Notes: generated from the letters alone by a model not told the origin. DNA of 64,000 bases from Rhodospirillaceae bacterium (GCA_947467145.1 CANIGJ010000018.1:1-64000); one strand, 5' to 3'. Shown: positions 17,433 to 27,608, numbered from the stretch's first letter. A program made the numbers and translations.

Positions 17433-18068
17433 CTATTTCTTCTTGGTTTCCCCAGACTTCGCAGCCGCTTTACCGGCTTGCGGCGCGCCCGTCTGCGTCA
17501 GATTGGACGGGATCTTATAGGTGGGGGCATTCTTGTTCATGCGATCGAGCACGAACTTCGTGATGTCCAGGAAGTCGGCAACCGTCAGAACCTGACTGCG
17601 ACGCAGGATCAGGGTGAATTGCTGTTCCTTGGTGATGTCGACGAGCGCCTTGTTGAGCTCGGTCGCGAACGCATTGCGGACATCCAGTCGGACCCGATTA
17701 AACTGATCGTTGCGCTCCTGCATGTTCTTCTGGAACGCCTGCTCGCGTTCACGGAACTTGCGGACCTCCTGCTCGAAAGCGTCGGGCGCCAGCAGAACCT
17801 TTTGGCGCTGCAGGTCGTCGTTGGTCTTGCGAAGCGCCGCTTCTTCTTGCTTGACCTCTTCGGACAGCTTGTTGCGAAGCGCGTTGATCTGCGCAGTGAT
17901 GTCCTTGTTCATCAAGGAGTCGCGCTCAAGCACTTCCACGTCGACAACACCGAATTTGACCAGACGCGAGGTGTCCGGCTGCTGGCTCAACGCCGGGCCG
18001 GCGGAAACCATCAAGCCCCAACCGAGTGCCAGCGCGACTAAACCGGAGACGAAAGATGTTTGTTTCAT
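17433..18068 (-). CDS. skp: OmpH/Skp-family periplasmic chaperone
   Basis: 211 aa from ATG 18068, 4 bases after the bamA stop; the longer frame overlaps bamA. A signal peptide (cleavage near ALSQ) is followed by the strand KFGVVDVEVLERD and a long charged helical hairpin (about 60-135, e.g. EEAALRKTNDDLQRQKVLLA). Skp trimers hold unfolded outer-membrane proteins between SecYEG and BamA, fitting the neighbour. The C-terminal tail is rich in Lys, Gly and Ala. Confidence 0.9.
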   Translation of the reverse strand: MKQTSFVSGLVALALGWGLMVSAGPALSQQPDTSRLVKFGVVDVEVLERDSLMNKDITAQINALRNKLSEEVKQEEAALRKTNDDLQRQKVLLAPDAFEQEVRKFREREQAFQKNMQERNDQFNRVRLDVRNAFATELNKALVDITKEQQFTLILRRSQVLTVADFLDITKFVLDRMNKNAPTYKIPSNLTQTGAPQAGKAAAKSGETKKK

Positions 18069-18072
18069 ATTA

Positions 18073-20346
18073 TTAGAATCTGGTTCCGAAATTGACACGA
18101 ATGATTTCTTTCTTATCGAACGTTTCCTTCACAAGAGGAACGCCGAGATCAACAGCAATGGGACCGAACGGCGATGCCCAGCCTACACCGAAGCCGGCCG
18201 ACACGCGCATCGAACCCTCGTCCGACACGGTCGGATTAGACGGACTGACGCCACCCGCGCTACCGAAGTCAGAGAAGAAACGCCCGCTGATGCCGAGTTC
18301 GTCGGGCAATCCAAGCGGGACCTTGAGTTCAACGGACCCGTTATAAATCCATTCACCACCGAGCGAATCCATTGTCGCTAGGTCGCGCGGACCGGCGCCC
18401 GCCGATTTGAAGCCTCGCAAGCTATCGCCACCCAGGAAGAAGCGATCGCCGATATTGACGTCCTCGCCGAGCCCCATGATGTAACCGACGCGGCCATTGA
18501 GCGAGAGCGTATAGCGCGGCGTCAACGGGAAATATTGGTTACCGGTGAGCGCACTGCGCAGATAGTGGACCGTACCGCCGAGGCCCGCCAAATCGTTCGA
18601 CAGACGCGTGACGAAACCTTCGGTCGGCATAATCTTGCTGTCACGCCGATCGTAGGTCAGCACTTGACCAACTTCGGAGATATAGCGCTCGCCTTCCTGT
18701 TGCTTGATCAGCGCCGAGGCACCGGAACGAACGTTATCGATCTCGCGGTATTTGAAACCGTACTTCAGGTTCTGGCGCCAATATTCGCTGAGCTGATAGC
18801 CGAGGCGCGCACTGGAGCCGGTTTCGCGACTGTCGTAGGACCGCGTGCTTTGCATATCGCTGCGCGTATGGAACACATCGACGCCGGCCGCCAATTCCTT
18901 ATCCAGGAAATAGGGTTCGGTGAACGACACGTTCACTTGGGTACGTTCGCCGGCGATCGTGGTCTTGGCCGATAGGGTCTGCCCACGACCCATCAGGTTG
19001 CGTTCGCGCATGCCGACGTCAAGCAACGGGCCCTGGTCGGTGGCGTAACCGACGCCGAGCGAGAGTGAACCGGTCGATTTTTCCTCGACCTCGACCTTGA
19101 CCACCGATTTGTCCGCGGAGCTTCCGGGCACGTTGGTCACTTCAACTTTGTTGAAAAAGTCGAGATCGCGCATACGCTGACGCGAACGGCGCAGCTTCGC
19201 TGCATTGAAGGCGTCGCCCTCGACCAAGGTCATCTCGCGACGCAGCACCTTGTCGATCGTACGCACGTTGCCGGTGATATCGATCCGTTCGACGAACACG
19301 CGCGGACCTTCGTTCACTTCATAGGTGAGATCGACGGTCTGCGTTTCCTTATTGCGATTGACGCGCGGACGAACATCGACGAACGCATAGCCGCGATTGC
19401 CGACCTCGTCGCCGATCTTGGTGCTGACCGTATCGATGAGTTCGCTGTTGTACCAATCGCCTTTCTTGAATTCGACCTTGGGCATGAGTTGCTCGCGATC
19501 GAGACCGCGCAAACCAACCGCCACATCGACTTCGCCGAACTTGTAGCGCGGACCTTCATCCAAGGTGAAGGTCAGGAAGAATTTCGTGCGGTCAGCCGTC
19601 AATTCGGCGACGGCGGATTCGACCCGAACATCCGCATAGCCCTCTTTCAAATAAAAGCGGCGCAGCAGTTCGCGATCGAAGGTGACGCGATCGGGATCGT
19701 AGATATCGTCGTTCGACAGGAAGCGATAAAAAGCAGCTTCCTTGGTTTTGACGACCTTACGCAGGTCGGCATCCGGCATCACCTTGTTACCGACGAAGCG
19801 GATGTTCTCGACCTTCGTCACCGGCCCTTCGTCGATCTCGAAAACGAGGTCGGCGCGGTTCTGTTCGAGCTGGATGATCTTGGGTTCCACGGTCGCGGCG
19901 AAACGGCCGTTGACACGGTAGACGTCGAGGATGCGTTTGACGTCGTTCTGAACTTTGCTGCGCGTGAAAACGACTCGCGGTCGCAACGACACTTCCGCCT
20001 GCAAGGTCGCGTCCTCGACGCGTTTGTTGCCTTCGAAAGCGATGCGGTTGATGACGGGGTTTTCGACGACGTTCACGACGAGCGTGCCGCCGTTGCGGGT
20101 GATCGAAACGTCGGCAAACAGGCCGGTCGCGAACAGGCTCTTCAAGGATTGGTCAACGCGGCGCGGATCGAACGGATCGCCTTCCTGCAGCAGCAGGTAG
20201 GAGCGAACCGTTTCGCGTTCAACGCGCTGAGTTCCCTGTACGGCAACTTCGCGGATGAGATCGCCACCCTGGGCATATGCCCCGTCCGGCCGTCCGACGG
20301 CCAGAACGATTAGAGCGACGAACCAGAGGATACGTATCCCCACCAA
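18073..20346 (-). CDS. bamA: Outer membrane protein assembly factor BamA
   Basis: 757 aa. It has a signal peptide (cleavage near AYAQ), five POTRA domains (roughly 30-420) and a 16-strand barrel. The barrel has the loop-6 motif SLRGF near 655 and a C-terminal aromatic signature ending VNFGTRF. It inserts and folds outer-membrane beta-barrel proteins. It lies directly between rseP and skp as in most proteobacteria. The first codon reads from ATG 20346, 24 bases after the rseP stop. Confidence 0.97.
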   Translation of the reverse strand: MVGIRILWFVALIVLAVGRPDGAYAQGGDLIREVAVQGTQRVERETVRSYLLLQEGDPFDPRRVDQSLKSLFATGLFADVSITRNGGTLVVNVVENPVINRIAFEGNKRVEDATLQAEVSLRPRVVFTRSKVQNDVKRILDVYRVNGRFAATVEPKIIQLEQNRADLVFEIDEGPVTKVENIRFVGNKVMPDADLRKVVKTKEAAFYRFLSNDDIYDPDRVTFDRELLRRFYLKEGYADVRVESAVAELTADRTKFFLTFTLDEGPRYKFGEVDVAVGLRGLDREQLMPKVEFKKGDWYNSELIDTVSTKIGDEVGNRGYAFVDVRPRVNRNKETQTVDLTYEVNEGPRVFVERIDITGNVRTIDKVLRREMTLVEGDAFNAAKLRRSRQRMRDLDFFNKVEVTNVPGSSADKSVVKVEVEEKSTGSLSLGVGYATDQGPLLDVGMRERNLMGRGQTLSAKTTIAGERTQVNVSFTEPYFLDKELAAGVDVFHTRSDMQSTRSYDSRETGSSARLGYQLSEYWRQNLKYGFKYREIDNVRSGASALIKQQEGERYISEVGQVLTYDRRDSKIMPTEGFVTRLSNDLAGLGGTVHYLRSALTGNQYFPLTPRYTLSLNGRVGYIMGLGEDVNIGDRFFLGGDSLRGFKSAGAGPRDLATMDSLGGEWIYNGSVELKVPLGLPDELGISGRFFSDFGSAGGVSPSNPTVSDEGSMRVSAGFGVGWASPFGPIAVDLGVPLVKETFDKKEIIRVNFGTRF

Positions 20347-20370
20347 GACTCCCCCCGCGAATCCAATGAC

Positions 20371-21549
20371 TTAGGTGAATAGATTAGCAATAAACTCGAA
20401 AAACCTAAGATGCACAAGATCATTCCATGTTGCGAACAAGAACAGCGCGATCACCAGCACCAAACCCAGCCGGAACCCATACTCCTGGGCCCGTGCCCCC
20501 AACGGTTTGCCGCGAATCGCCTCGGCCGCATAGAACGCCAGATGCCCCCCATCCAGCAGGGGTACGGGGAAAAGGTTGATCAATCCTAAATTTATCGAGA
20601 GCACCGCCAAAAAGGTGATGTAATTGGCAATGCCCATCTCGGCCACTTGGCCGGACATCTGAGCGATCCGCAGGATGCCGCCGACTTCGTCGGCCGATTG
20701 AGTACCCACAACGACGTCCCGGATATAGCCGAGAATGCGGGTTGTGACGACGTAACTCCGCTCGATCCCGAGCCAAATCGCCTTATGCGGCGCCTGGCGC
20801 ACATATTCGATCGGCCCCGGGTCGGCAGTCACGCCCAATTGTCCGATCATCACCTTGGCGCCGGACTTGTCCTTACCCTCACGCGCCGCAGGGGTAATCG
20901 TGAGGCGTTGTTCCTCGCCATTGCGCACGATCGTGACCGGCAGGGCATTGCCGGGATTGGCCTGCACCACGCGTTGCAGATCGGTGAACAGCGAAACCTT
21001 GTCCGTCCCGATCTCGACGATCTTATCGCCGATCTTGAGCCCGGCTTCCTGCGCCGCACTTTTGGGTGCCACGCTGCCGACGATGGCCGGCAACGGCGCA
21101 TTGGGATCGGTCTGTGGCATGCCCACGACCATGAAAAGGATGGCGAAGGCGACAATGGCGAAAATGTAATTGACCAAGGGGCCGGCGAAGACGATCGCCG
21201 CGCGTTGACGGATCGTCTTGTGATGGAACGAAACCGACATTTCCTCGGGCGTCAGCGGGCGAGGATCGCTCGTCGCCGCGTCGGCAACGGTTTCGCTTTC
21301 ACCGAACATCTTGACGTAGCCGCCCAGGGGAATGGCGCAGATTTTCCAACGCGTTCCCGCCCGGTCGGTCCAGCCCTTCAATTCGGTACCGAACCCGATG
21401 GAGAAGACCTCAACCCGGACGTTGTTCCAGCGCGCCACGAGGTAGTGGCCGAGTTCGTGTACGAACACGAGCACACTGAGCGCCACCACGAACGGGATGC
21501 CGATTTCCCAAATGAAGCTGACGTTCGAAAAAAACGAGAGCGATTCCAT
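20371..21549 (-). CDS. rseP: Site-2 RIP metalloprotease RseP
   Basis: 392-aa inner-membrane zinc protease. The active-site motif HELGH is at 31-35 in the first helix, one PDZ domain lies near 125-205, and the second catalytic motif is LLDGGHLAFYAAE near 333-345. It cleaves membrane-spanning anti-sigma factors and signal-peptide remnants. One PDZ domain instead of two is usual for alphaproteobacteria. It is followed by bamA, linking envelope stress sensing to outer-membrane assembly. Confidence 0.95.
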   Translation of the reverse strand: MESLSFFSNVSFIWEIGIPFVVALSVLVFVHELGHYLVARWNNVRVEVFSIGFGTELKGWTDRAGTRWKICAIPLGGYVKMFGESETVADAATSDPRPLTPEEMSVSFHHKTIRQRAAIVFAGPLVNYIFAIVAFAILFMVVGMPQTDPNAPLPAIVGSVAPKSAAQEAGLKIGDKIVEIGTDKVSLFTDLQRVVQANPGNALPVTIVRNGEEQRLTITPAAREGKDKSGAKVMIGQLGVTADPGPIEYVRQAPHKAIWLGIERSYVVTTRILGYIRDVVVGTQSADEVGGILRIAQMSGQVAEMGIANYITFLAVLSINLGLINLFPVPLLDGGHLAFYAAEAIRGKPLGARAQEYGFRLGLVLVIALFLFATWNDLVHLRFFEFIANLFT

Positions 21550-21585
21550 GAGTTACCCGATAAATAAAACTGTTGTTTAGCGCCG

Positions 21586-22782
21586 TTATGCCGCGCCAAT
21601 TATGTCGAGAGCGAGGCGTCGCGCCGCCTGGTCGATGTCGCCAATATCGTCGATGCTGGATGGTGCGGCGGAATTGGACTGGTTGAGGGCCCCTTCGACC
21701 ACGCGCGCAATATCCAGGAATTTGAGCCCGCCGCCGAGGAACTTCGCGACCGCGATCTCGTTGGCCGCATTAAGCACGATCGGCGCCGCCCCGCCGGCCT
21801 TCAATGCCTCGCGCGCCAGCCGCAGGGCCGGGAAGCGCACATCGTCCGGCGCCTCGAAGGTCAAGGTACCGATTTCATGCAAGGCCAGCTTACGCGACGG
21901 CGTTTCCATGCGGTTCGGCCAGCCGAGCGCATAGGAGATCGGAATGCGCATGTCCTGCGTTCCCATCTGGGCCAGGACCGAACCGTCGAGATAGGCGACC
22001 ATGCTGTGCACCACCGATTGCGGATGGACCAGGATATCGATCTGATCCTCGCGTACCGGAAATAGGTAGTAGGCCTCTATCAATTCAAGGCCCTTGTTCA
22101 TCATCGTCGCGGAGTCGACGGAAATTTTCGCCCCCATATCCCAGTTGGGATGAGCGACCGCTTGGGCCGGTGTGACATCGGCCATGCGCGCCATGTCGAA
22201 CGAGCGGAACGGTCCACCCGACGCCGTCAGGATCAATTTCTCCACCGATTTGTCGTCGTGGAAATCGAAGACCTGGAAAATGGCGTTATGTTCGGAATCG
22301 ACCGGCACCAGTTCGCCGCCGCCGCGCTGGATCTCGCCAAGCAGGAAGTCGCCGGCGCAGACGAGGCATTCCTTATTGGCCAAACCAACGACGGCGCCGC
22401 GACGTGCGGCCGCCAAGGTCGGCGCCAGGCCGGCGATGCCGACAATCGATGCCATGACGAAATCGGTGGGCACCGCAGCGGCCTCGGCGATCGCGCTCGT
22501 GCCGGCGGCGACTTCGACACCGGTGCCGGCAAGGCCCTCTTTCAGGACGGCATATTTGTCCTCGGATCCGATGACGGCAAGTTTCGGGCGGAACGCGCGC
22601 GCCTGTTTGATCAGCAGATCGACGTTCTTGTTGCCGGTCAGGACATCGACGCGGAAACGGTCCGGCGAACGCTCAACGAGATCGAGCGTGTTACAGCCGA
22701 CCGACCCGGTCGATCCCAGAATGGTGACCGATTTGACGGTCTGCGCGGCAGCGGATGTGCGCGCTTCAACTTTCATTTCCAT
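21586..22782 (-). CDS. dxr: 1-deoxy-D-xylulose 5-phosphate reductoisomerase
   Basis: 398 aa from ATG 22782, chosen because GGAGG lies 6 bases upstream. It makes 2-C-methylerythritol 4-phosphate with NADPH, the committed step of non-mevalonate isoprenoid synthesis. The NADPH loop ILGSTGSVG is at 21-29. Substrate and metal-binding motifs VPVDSEHNAIFQ, LTASGGPF, MGAKISVDSATMMNKGLE and the C-terminal NAANE are all present. It overlaps cdsA by 10 bases; its product feeds the UppS step encoded upstream. Confidence 0.96.
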   Translation of the reverse strand: MEMKVEARTSAAAQTVKSVTILGSTGSVGCNTLDLVERSPDRFRVDVLTGNKNVDLLIKQARAFRPKLAVIGSEDKYAVLKEGLAGTGVEVAAGTSAIAEAAAVPTDFVMASIVGIAGLAPTLAAARRGAVVGLANKECLVCAGDFLLGEIQRGGGELVPVDSEHNAIFQVFDFHDDKSVEKLILTASGGPFRSFDMARMADVTPAQAVAHPNWDMGAKISVDSATMMNKGLELIEAYYLFPVREDQIDILVHPQSVVHSMVAYLDGSVLAQMGTQDMRIPISYALGWPNRMETPSRKLALHEIGTLTFEAPDDVRFPALRLAREALKAGGAAPIVLNAANEIAVAKFLGGGLKFLDIARVVEGALNQSNSAAPSSIDDIGDIDQAARRLALDIIGAA

Positions 22783-23447
22783 GGCAAGCCTCCGCCATGA
22801 GCCAACCAATGGCTCGCAACGGCCACCGGTGATGCCAATAGCACGCCGTCGATACGATCCAGGATACCGCCGTGCCCCGGAATGATGTGACCGGAATCCT
22901 TCACGCCGAAATAGCGCTTCCACCAAGATTCAAGTAGGTCGCCGATTTGCGACATGACCGAAATCACCGCGCCCGCGACGATGAGCGTGACGCTGTCGTA
23001 AGACAGATCCATCGCGCGCGCCACAACGAAGCCGATGATGACGGCGCACAACAGGCCGCCGATCGCGCCCGACCAGGTTTTGTTGGGGCTGATCGCCGGT
23101 GCGAGTTTCGGCCCGCCCAAAGTGCGGCCGACCAGATAGGCGCCGATGTCGGTCGCCCAGATGATCGAGAAGAATGCGAGAACGAGGCCCAGCCCTTCGG
23201 TCGCATCGGCGCGCAGATAGACCAGGCTCATGCAGCAAAGGCCGACATAAAGGATGCCGATGACCGGCCAATACCAGCGCCCCGCCGTGGTCAGGCGGCC
23301 CTGCCCCGCGCGGCTGACGCGCACCCATTCCATGAGCGCGATCACGCCCATGAGCAGCACCATGGCATCGAAATAAGGCCGGCCGAACCAAATCGCGGCA
23401 ATCGCGATCGGCGCCAGGATGATGGTGGAGATGAAACGGAGAAACAT
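22773..23447 (-). CDS. cdsA: Phosphatidate cytidylyltransferase
   Basis: 224-aa polytopic membrane enzyme forming CDP-diacylglycerol from CTP and phosphatidate. The family signature SQIGDLLESWWKR...KDSGHIIPGHGGILDRIDG occupies about 166-202, and AISPNKTWSGAIGG is at 119-132. It is shorter than the 270-aa enterobacterial enzymes, as is usual in alphaproteobacteria. It sits between uppS and dxr. Confidence 0.94.
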   Translation of the reverse strand: MFLRFISTIILAPIAIAAIWFGRPYFDAMVLLMGVIALMEWVRVSRAGQGRLTTAGRWYWPVIGILYVGLCCMSLVYLRADATEGLGLVLAFFSIIWATDIGAYLVGRTLGGPKLAPAISPNKTWSGAIGGLLCAVIIGFVVARAMDLSYDSVTLIVAGAVISVMSQIGDLLESWWKRYFGVKDSGHIIPGHGGILDRIDGVLLASPVAVASHWLAHGGGLPWK

Positions 23448-23455
23448 GACCGGTC

Positions 23456-24187
23456 CTATGTTCCGCCGAAGCGTCGTTCGCGACGCTGGAATTCGGAAAT
23501 GACCTGAACGAAATCCTTCTCGGAAAAATCAGGCCACAAAGTGTCGAGGAAAACGAATTCGGTATAGGCCATCTGCCAGAGCAGGAAATTGCTGATGCGC
23601 TGTTCGCCGCTGGTGCGCACCATGATGTCCGGATCCGGAATGTCGACAGTTTCGAGATGCGCCGCGACGGTTTCTTCGTCGATATCCGCGATCGCGATCT
23701 TGCCGGCCGCGACGTCTTCGGCCACGCGGCGCGCCGCATTGGCGATTTCGGCACGGCCGCCGTAACTAAGCGCCACGATGAGATCGAGCGTCTGGTTGTT
23801 CTTGGTCAGCCCCTCGGCATCGTCGATCAACGAAATGATGTCGCGGCTGAGCGCGGTGCGGTCTCCGATCACCCGCAAACGCACACCGTTTTTGTGCAGC
23901 TCGGCGATCTCGCTTTGCAGGTACCGCCGCAACAAGCCCATGAGATCGTCGATCTCTTGCGCCGGGCGCTTCCAGTTCTCCGATGAGAAGCTGTAGAGGG
24001 TGAGATAGCGAACGCCGTATTTGATGCAGCAACTGATGGCCGTGCGCACGGAATCCGCACCCCGGCGATGCCCTTCGACGCGCGGCAATCCGCGCGACTT
24101 CGCCCACCGCCCATTCCCATCCATGATGAGCGCGAGATGGGCCGGCGTCGATGGCCCGTTGTGAGCGTGGGAAGGAACAGATGTCAT
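23456..24187 (-). CDS. uppS: Undecaprenyl diphosphate synthase (cis-prenyltransferase)
   Basis: 243 aa. It condenses isopentenyl units onto farnesyl diphosphate to make the C55 carrier used for peptidoglycan and O-antigen. The catalytic Asp23 lies in IMDGNGRWAKSRG. The motifs YLTLYSFSSENWKRP and VRTSGEQRISNFLLWQ are intact. Located between frr and cdsA in the conserved block. Confidence 0.96.
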   Translation of the reverse strand: MTSVPSHAHNGPSTPAHLALIMDGNGRWAKSRGLPRVEGHRRGADSVRTAISCCIKYGVRYLTLYSFSSENWKRPAQEIDDLMGLLRRYLQSEIAELHKNGVRLRVIGDRTALSRDIISLIDDAEGLTKNNQTLDLIVALSYGGRAEIANAARRVAEDVAAGKIAIADIDEETVAAHLETVDIPDPDIMVRTSGEQRISNFLLWQMAYTEFVFLDTLWPDFSEKDFVQVISEFQRRERRFGGT

Positions 24188-24190
24188 TCA

Positions 24191-24754
24191 TCAAACCTGC
24201 AGGATTTCTTTCTCCTTGTGGGCGAAAGCCTCGTCCAATTTCTTCACGAAGGCATCGGTCATGTCCTGGATGTCCTTCGTGATTTTCTTAGACTCGTCTT
24301 GCGAGATCTTGCCGTCCTTTTCGAACTTCTTCAGCTCGTCCAGCCCATTGCGGCGCACATTGCGCACAGCGACCTTCGCCTCTTCCGTATAACGGCTCGC
24401 AATCTTGGTTATTTCCTTGCGGCGATCCTCGGTCAGCGGTGGGATCGGCACGCGCACCAATTGTCCATCCGACTGCGGATTGAGGCCGAGATTGGAATCG
24501 CGGATCGCCTTTTCGACGTAGGTGACCAAGGCGCGGTCCCAAACTTGAACCGTCAGCATCCGAGCCTCGGGAACGCCGACCGTGCCGACCTGAGTGATCG
24601 GCACCTTCTGGCCGTAAGCCTCGACGATGAGCGGCTCGAGCAGATTGATGGAGGCGCGGCCGGTCCGCAGTCCGGCGAATTCCTTGTGCAAAACCTCGGT
24701 GGCACTTTCCATGCGCCGTTTCATATCGTTGCGGGTTGCGTCGAATTCCGCCAT
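24191..24754 (-). CDS. frr: Ribosome recycling factor
   Basis: 187 aa, typical length. With EF-G it splits post-termination ribosomes. The sequence shows the two-domain pattern: helix [21 protein letters not shown], then [14 protein letters not shown] and [13 protein letters not shown], and the long C-terminal helices including [16 protein letters not shown]. Two bases separate it from the pyrH stop. Confidence 0.97.
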   Translation of the reverse strand: MAEFDATRNDMKRRMESATEVLHKEFAGLRTGRASINLLEPLIVEAYGQKVPITQVGTVGVPEARMLTVQVWDRALVTYVEKAIRDSNLGLNPQSDGQLVRVPIPPLTEDRRKEITKIASRYTEEAKVAVRNVRRNGLDELKKFEKDGKISQDESKKITKDIQDMTDAFVKKLDEAFAHKEKEILQV

Positions 24755-24756
24755 GC

Positions 24757-25488
24757 CTAAGCCTCTGCCAATTCGCGAATGATCGTGGATTTCCCGCGGC
24801 CGTTTACCACTTCGGCGAAGGCGCCCGGGGTATGGATCGAAAACACCAGGATCGGAATACCGTTCTCGCGCGACAGCGAAATGGCGGATGCGTCCATGAC
24901 GCCAAGATCGTTCGTCAGGACGTCCTTGTAGGACAATTCATCGTAGCGGGTCGCGTCTTTGACCTTCTTCGGATCGGCGCTGTATACGCCGTCGACCTGC
25001 GTGCCTTTCATCAGGGCATCGCATTCCATTTCGGCGGCGCGCAGCGCGGCCGCCGTATCGGTCGTGAAATAGGGATTGCCGGTACCGGCCGCGAAAATGA
25101 CGACCCGCCCCTTCTCCAGATGGCGGACAGCGCGGCGGCGAATATAGGGCTCGCAGACCGTCGCCATCGGGATCGCGGAGAGAACGCGAGTTTCGACACC
25201 GATGCCTTCCAGCACCGACTGCATGCCGATCGCATTGATGACAGTCGCCAGCATGCCCATGTAATCGGCGCTGGCACGCTCGATCCCGGCGGCCACGCCG
25301 GACAGGCCACGGAAGATATTGCCGCCGCCGATCACGAGGCAGACCTGCACGCCCATGTCGCGCACGGTTTTGACTTCTTCGGCGATCCGTTCCATCGCGT
25401 CGGATTCGAAACCGAATTGCTGGGCCCCCATCAGGCCCTCGCCCGACAATTTCAGCAGAACGCGGCGGTAGATTGGTTTTTCGGCCAT
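24757..25488 (-). CDS. pyrH: UMP kinase
   Basis: 243 aa from ATG 25488; a longer frame to 25554 lacks family residues. It phosphorylates UMP to UDP as an allosteric hexamer of the amino-acid-kinase fold. Motifs are [12 protein letters not shown] (11-22), [40 protein letters not shown] and the C-terminal GRGKSTII. It is 188 bases downstream of tsf and may have its own signals. Confidence 0.96.
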   Translation of the reverse strand: MAEKPIYRRVLLKLSGEGLMGAQQFGFESDAMERIAEEVKTVRDMGVQVCLVIGGGNIFRGLSGVAAGIERASADYMGMLATVINAIGMQSVLEGIGVETRVLSAIPMATVCEPYIRRRAVRHLEKGRVVIFAAGTGNPYFTTDTAAALRAAEMECDALMKGTQVDGVYSADPKKVKDATRYDELSYKDVLTNDLGVMDASAISLSRENGIPILVFSIHTPGAFAEVVNGRGKSTIIRELAEA

Positions 25489-25676
25489 GCCGTCCACTTC
25501 AAATTGTCGTCCCAGAGGGCCCAAGGCAGGCCATGATCCGGGCGCACAGAGCATCCCGGCCAGCCCACATCGGCACCGTTAACGCGATATTGGACCCGAT
25601 TCCCGTGCCGGTCGACCCGGGATTTTGCACGAAAATCGGGTTTTTCCGGTCTTTCGACCGGGCCCAAATCGCGTGG
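25489..25676 (-). other. tsf-pyrH intergenic region with tetraloop hairpin
   Basis: 188 bases, the largest gap in the rpsB-lpxB block. On the minus strand CCGGTC-GAAA-GACCGG (about 25645-25660) forms a 6-bp stem with a GAAA tetraloop. It is followed by A residues rather than T, so it is not a standard terminator. No ORF with coding character is visible. Confidence 0.4.
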
Positions 25677-26597
25677 TCAGGCGCCGACCGCAGCTGCGAC
25701 TTCGGCCGCGAAGTCTTCCTGCTTCTTCTCGATGCCTTCACCGAGCGCGAAACGACGGAACCCAGTGACGGTAACCTCGGCGCCAACGTCCTTGGCGGCC
25801 TTTTTGACCGCATCTTCGACCTTGGTTTCGCCGTCGATCACGTAGGTCTGCTCGAGCAGGCAGGATTCCTCGTAATATTTACGCAAACGCCCTTCCACCA
25901 TCTTTTCGATGATGTTTTCCGGGCGGCCCGAGGCGCGCGCCATTTCGATCTGCACGTTGCGTTCGCGTTCGAGGTCGGCCGGGCTGACCTCGTTGCGCGA
26001 CAGCGCCGTCGGGTTGGCGGCCGCGACATGCATCGCTAGCTGCTTGCCCAGAACTTCCAGCTTCGCGACGTCACCCTTGGATTCGAGGGCCACGAGCACG
26101 CCGATCTTGCCCAGACCCGGCTTCAAGGCGTTGTGCATGTAGGACACGACAACACCGGAATTGACCGACAGGACGGCCCCACGGCGCAGGTTCATGTTCT
26201 CGCCGATGGTGGCGATCAGGGTCGTCAGGGTTTCGGCGACCGTAGCCGAACCGATCTTGGCGGTCTTCAGCGCTTCGAGATCGTCGCCCGTGCCGATCGC
26301 GAGATCGGTCACTTGCTGAACGAAACCTTGGAACTGCTCGTTGCGGGCCACGAAGTCAGTCTCGGCATTCACCTCGACGACCGCACCTTTGGTGCCCTTG
26401 GTCACGACGCCGACCAAGCCCTCGGACGCGATGCGCCCGGACTTCTTGGCGGCCGAAGCCAGGCCCTGCTTGCGCAGCCAATCGACGGCCGCTTCGACGT
26501 CACCGTCGTTGTTCGCCAGCGCCTTCTTGCAATCCATCATGCCGGCGCCGGTTTTTTCGCGCAGATCCTTGACCAGCGCTGCTGTGATTTCAGCCAT
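25677..26597 (-). CDS. tsf: Elongation factor Ts
   Basis: 306 aa. It is the nucleotide-exchange factor for EF-Tu. The N-terminal UBA-like module contains [19 protein letters not shown]. The core motif [17 protein letters not shown] and the C-terminal subdomain with [19 protein letters not shown] and LLEQTYVID are intact. It follows rpsB by 33 bases in the standard order. Confidence 0.97.
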   Translation of the reverse strand: MAEITAALVKDLREKTGAGMMDCKKALANNDGDVEAAVDWLRKQGLASAAKKSGRIASEGLVGVVTKGTKGAVVEVNAETDFVARNEQFQGFVQQVTDLAIGTGDDLEALKTAKIGSATVAETLTTLIATIGENMNLRRGAVLSVNSGVVVSYMHNALKPGLGKIGVLVALESKGDVAKLEVLGKQLAMHVAAANPTALSRNEVSPADLERERNVQIEMARASGRPENIIEKMVEGRLRKYYEESCLLEQTYVIDGETKVEDAVKKAAKDVGAEVTVTGFRRFALGEGIEKKQEDFAAEVAAAVGA

Positions 26598-26630
26598 TTT
26601 TCTTAATCTCCGCTTCGTCGAAACAAGTGA

Positions 26631-27428
26631 TTAGGCGGTGGCGCCTTCGGTCGCGGCCTGCTCAATCAGAGCAGCCTCGGCGACCGGCAGTTCTTCGTGC
26701 GCGTCTTCGCGTGCACCCAGATCGCCGCCCGAGGTCGAGATTTCCGAAGAAATGCCGGCGAGCACCGAATTCGCGATCATCTCGCAATAGAGATTGATGG
26801 CGCGGATCGAGTCGTCGTTACCCGGGATCGGGAAGTTGACGCCCTCGGGGCTCGAATTCGAATCGAGGATCGCGACGACCGGAATGCCGAGCTTGTTGGC
26901 TTCGGCGACCGCGATCGATTCCTTGTTGGTATCGATCACGAAGATCACGTCCGGCAGACCGCCCATTTCCTTGATGCCGCCGAGCGCGCGTTCGAGCTTG
27001 TCACGCTCGCGCGTCAGGTTCAGCAGTTCTTTCTTGGTCAGACCGATGTCGGTCTTGGAGAGCTGCTCTTCGAGGGTCTTCAGACGACGGATCGAATTCG
27101 AGATCGTCTTCCAGTTGGTCAGCATGCCGCCGAGCCAACGATGGTTGACGAAATACTGGCCGCACTTGGCGGCATATTCAGCAATCGGCTGCTGGGCTTG
27201 GCGCTTGGTGCCGACCCACAGAACGCGGCCGCCACCGGCGACGATGTCATGCACGGATTGCATCGCGCGATAGAGCATCGGCACGGTCTGCTGCAGATCG
27301 ATGATGTGGACACCCTGGCGAACGCCAAAGATGTATTGCTCCATCTTCGGATTCCAGCGACGGGTGACGTGTCCGAAGTGCGCGCCCGACTCGAGCAGTT
27401 GGCGCATAGTAAAAGTTGGCAAAGCCAT
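26631..27428 (-). CDS. rpsB: 30S ribosomal protein S2
   Basis: 265 aa. The sequence starts [20 protein letters not shown] and includes [47 protein letters not shown] and [15 protein letters not shown], all typical. A short Glu/Ala-rich C-terminal tail follows. AAGGA lies 7 bases before ATG. It is the first gene of the long co-directional block. S2 autoregulates rpsB-tsf in other bacteria, and a leader hairpin is present here. Confidence 0.97.
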   Translation of the reverse strand: MALPTFTMRQLLESGAHFGHVTRRWNPKMEQYIFGVRQGVHIIDLQQTVPMLYRAMQSVHDIVAGGGRVLWVGTKRQAQQPIAEYAAKCGQYFVNHRWLGGMLTNWKTISNSIRRLKTLEEQLSKTDIGLTKKELLNLTRERDKLERALGGIKEMGGLPDVIFVIDTNKESIAVAEANKLGIPVVAILDSNSSPEGVNFPIPGNDDSIRAINLYCEMIANSVLAGISSEISTSGGDLGAREDAHEELPVAEAALIEQAATEGATA

Positions 27429-27466
27429 GGTTTGGTCCTTTTCCGGTTGAGCCTCCGCGGACGTGA

Positions 27467-27482
27467 GTTCCCATTTGGGAAC
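27467..27482 (-). promoter_or_regulatory. Hairpin in the rpsB 5-prime leader
   Basis: GTTCCC-AAAT-GGGAAC (minus strand) is a perfect 6-bp stem with a 4-base loop, 39 bases upstream of the rpsB ATG. It lies within the inferred leader of about 115 bases. It could be part of an S2-responsive control element. Confidence 0.35.
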
Positions 27483-27550
27483 ACCGGAGCGATTGCGGCG
27501 GATTGACGCCGTAACCGCATAGCCCGCGTGTGGGATTTAACGAGGGCGCT

Positions 27551-27579
27551 TATGTACTTAGGAAACATGGGAATAGCAA
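27551..27579 (-). promoter_or_regulatory. Putative rpsB-block promoter
   Basis: On the minus strand TTGCTA (27579-27574), a 17-base spacer and TACATA (27556-27551) form a reasonable sigma70 promoter. It would start the rpsB-tsf-pyrH-frr-uppS-cdsA-dxr-rseP-bamA-skp-lpx transcript. It ends about 30 bases from the divergent oxidoreductase gene. Confidence 0.5.
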
Positions 27580-27608
27580 GGCCATCCCAGGCACGTTAGG
27601 GTCCTAAT

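Noticed and set aside
25640..25665. Hairpin downstream of tsf as an intrinsic terminator
   Set aside because: On the coding (minus) strand the stem is followed by A residues, not T.
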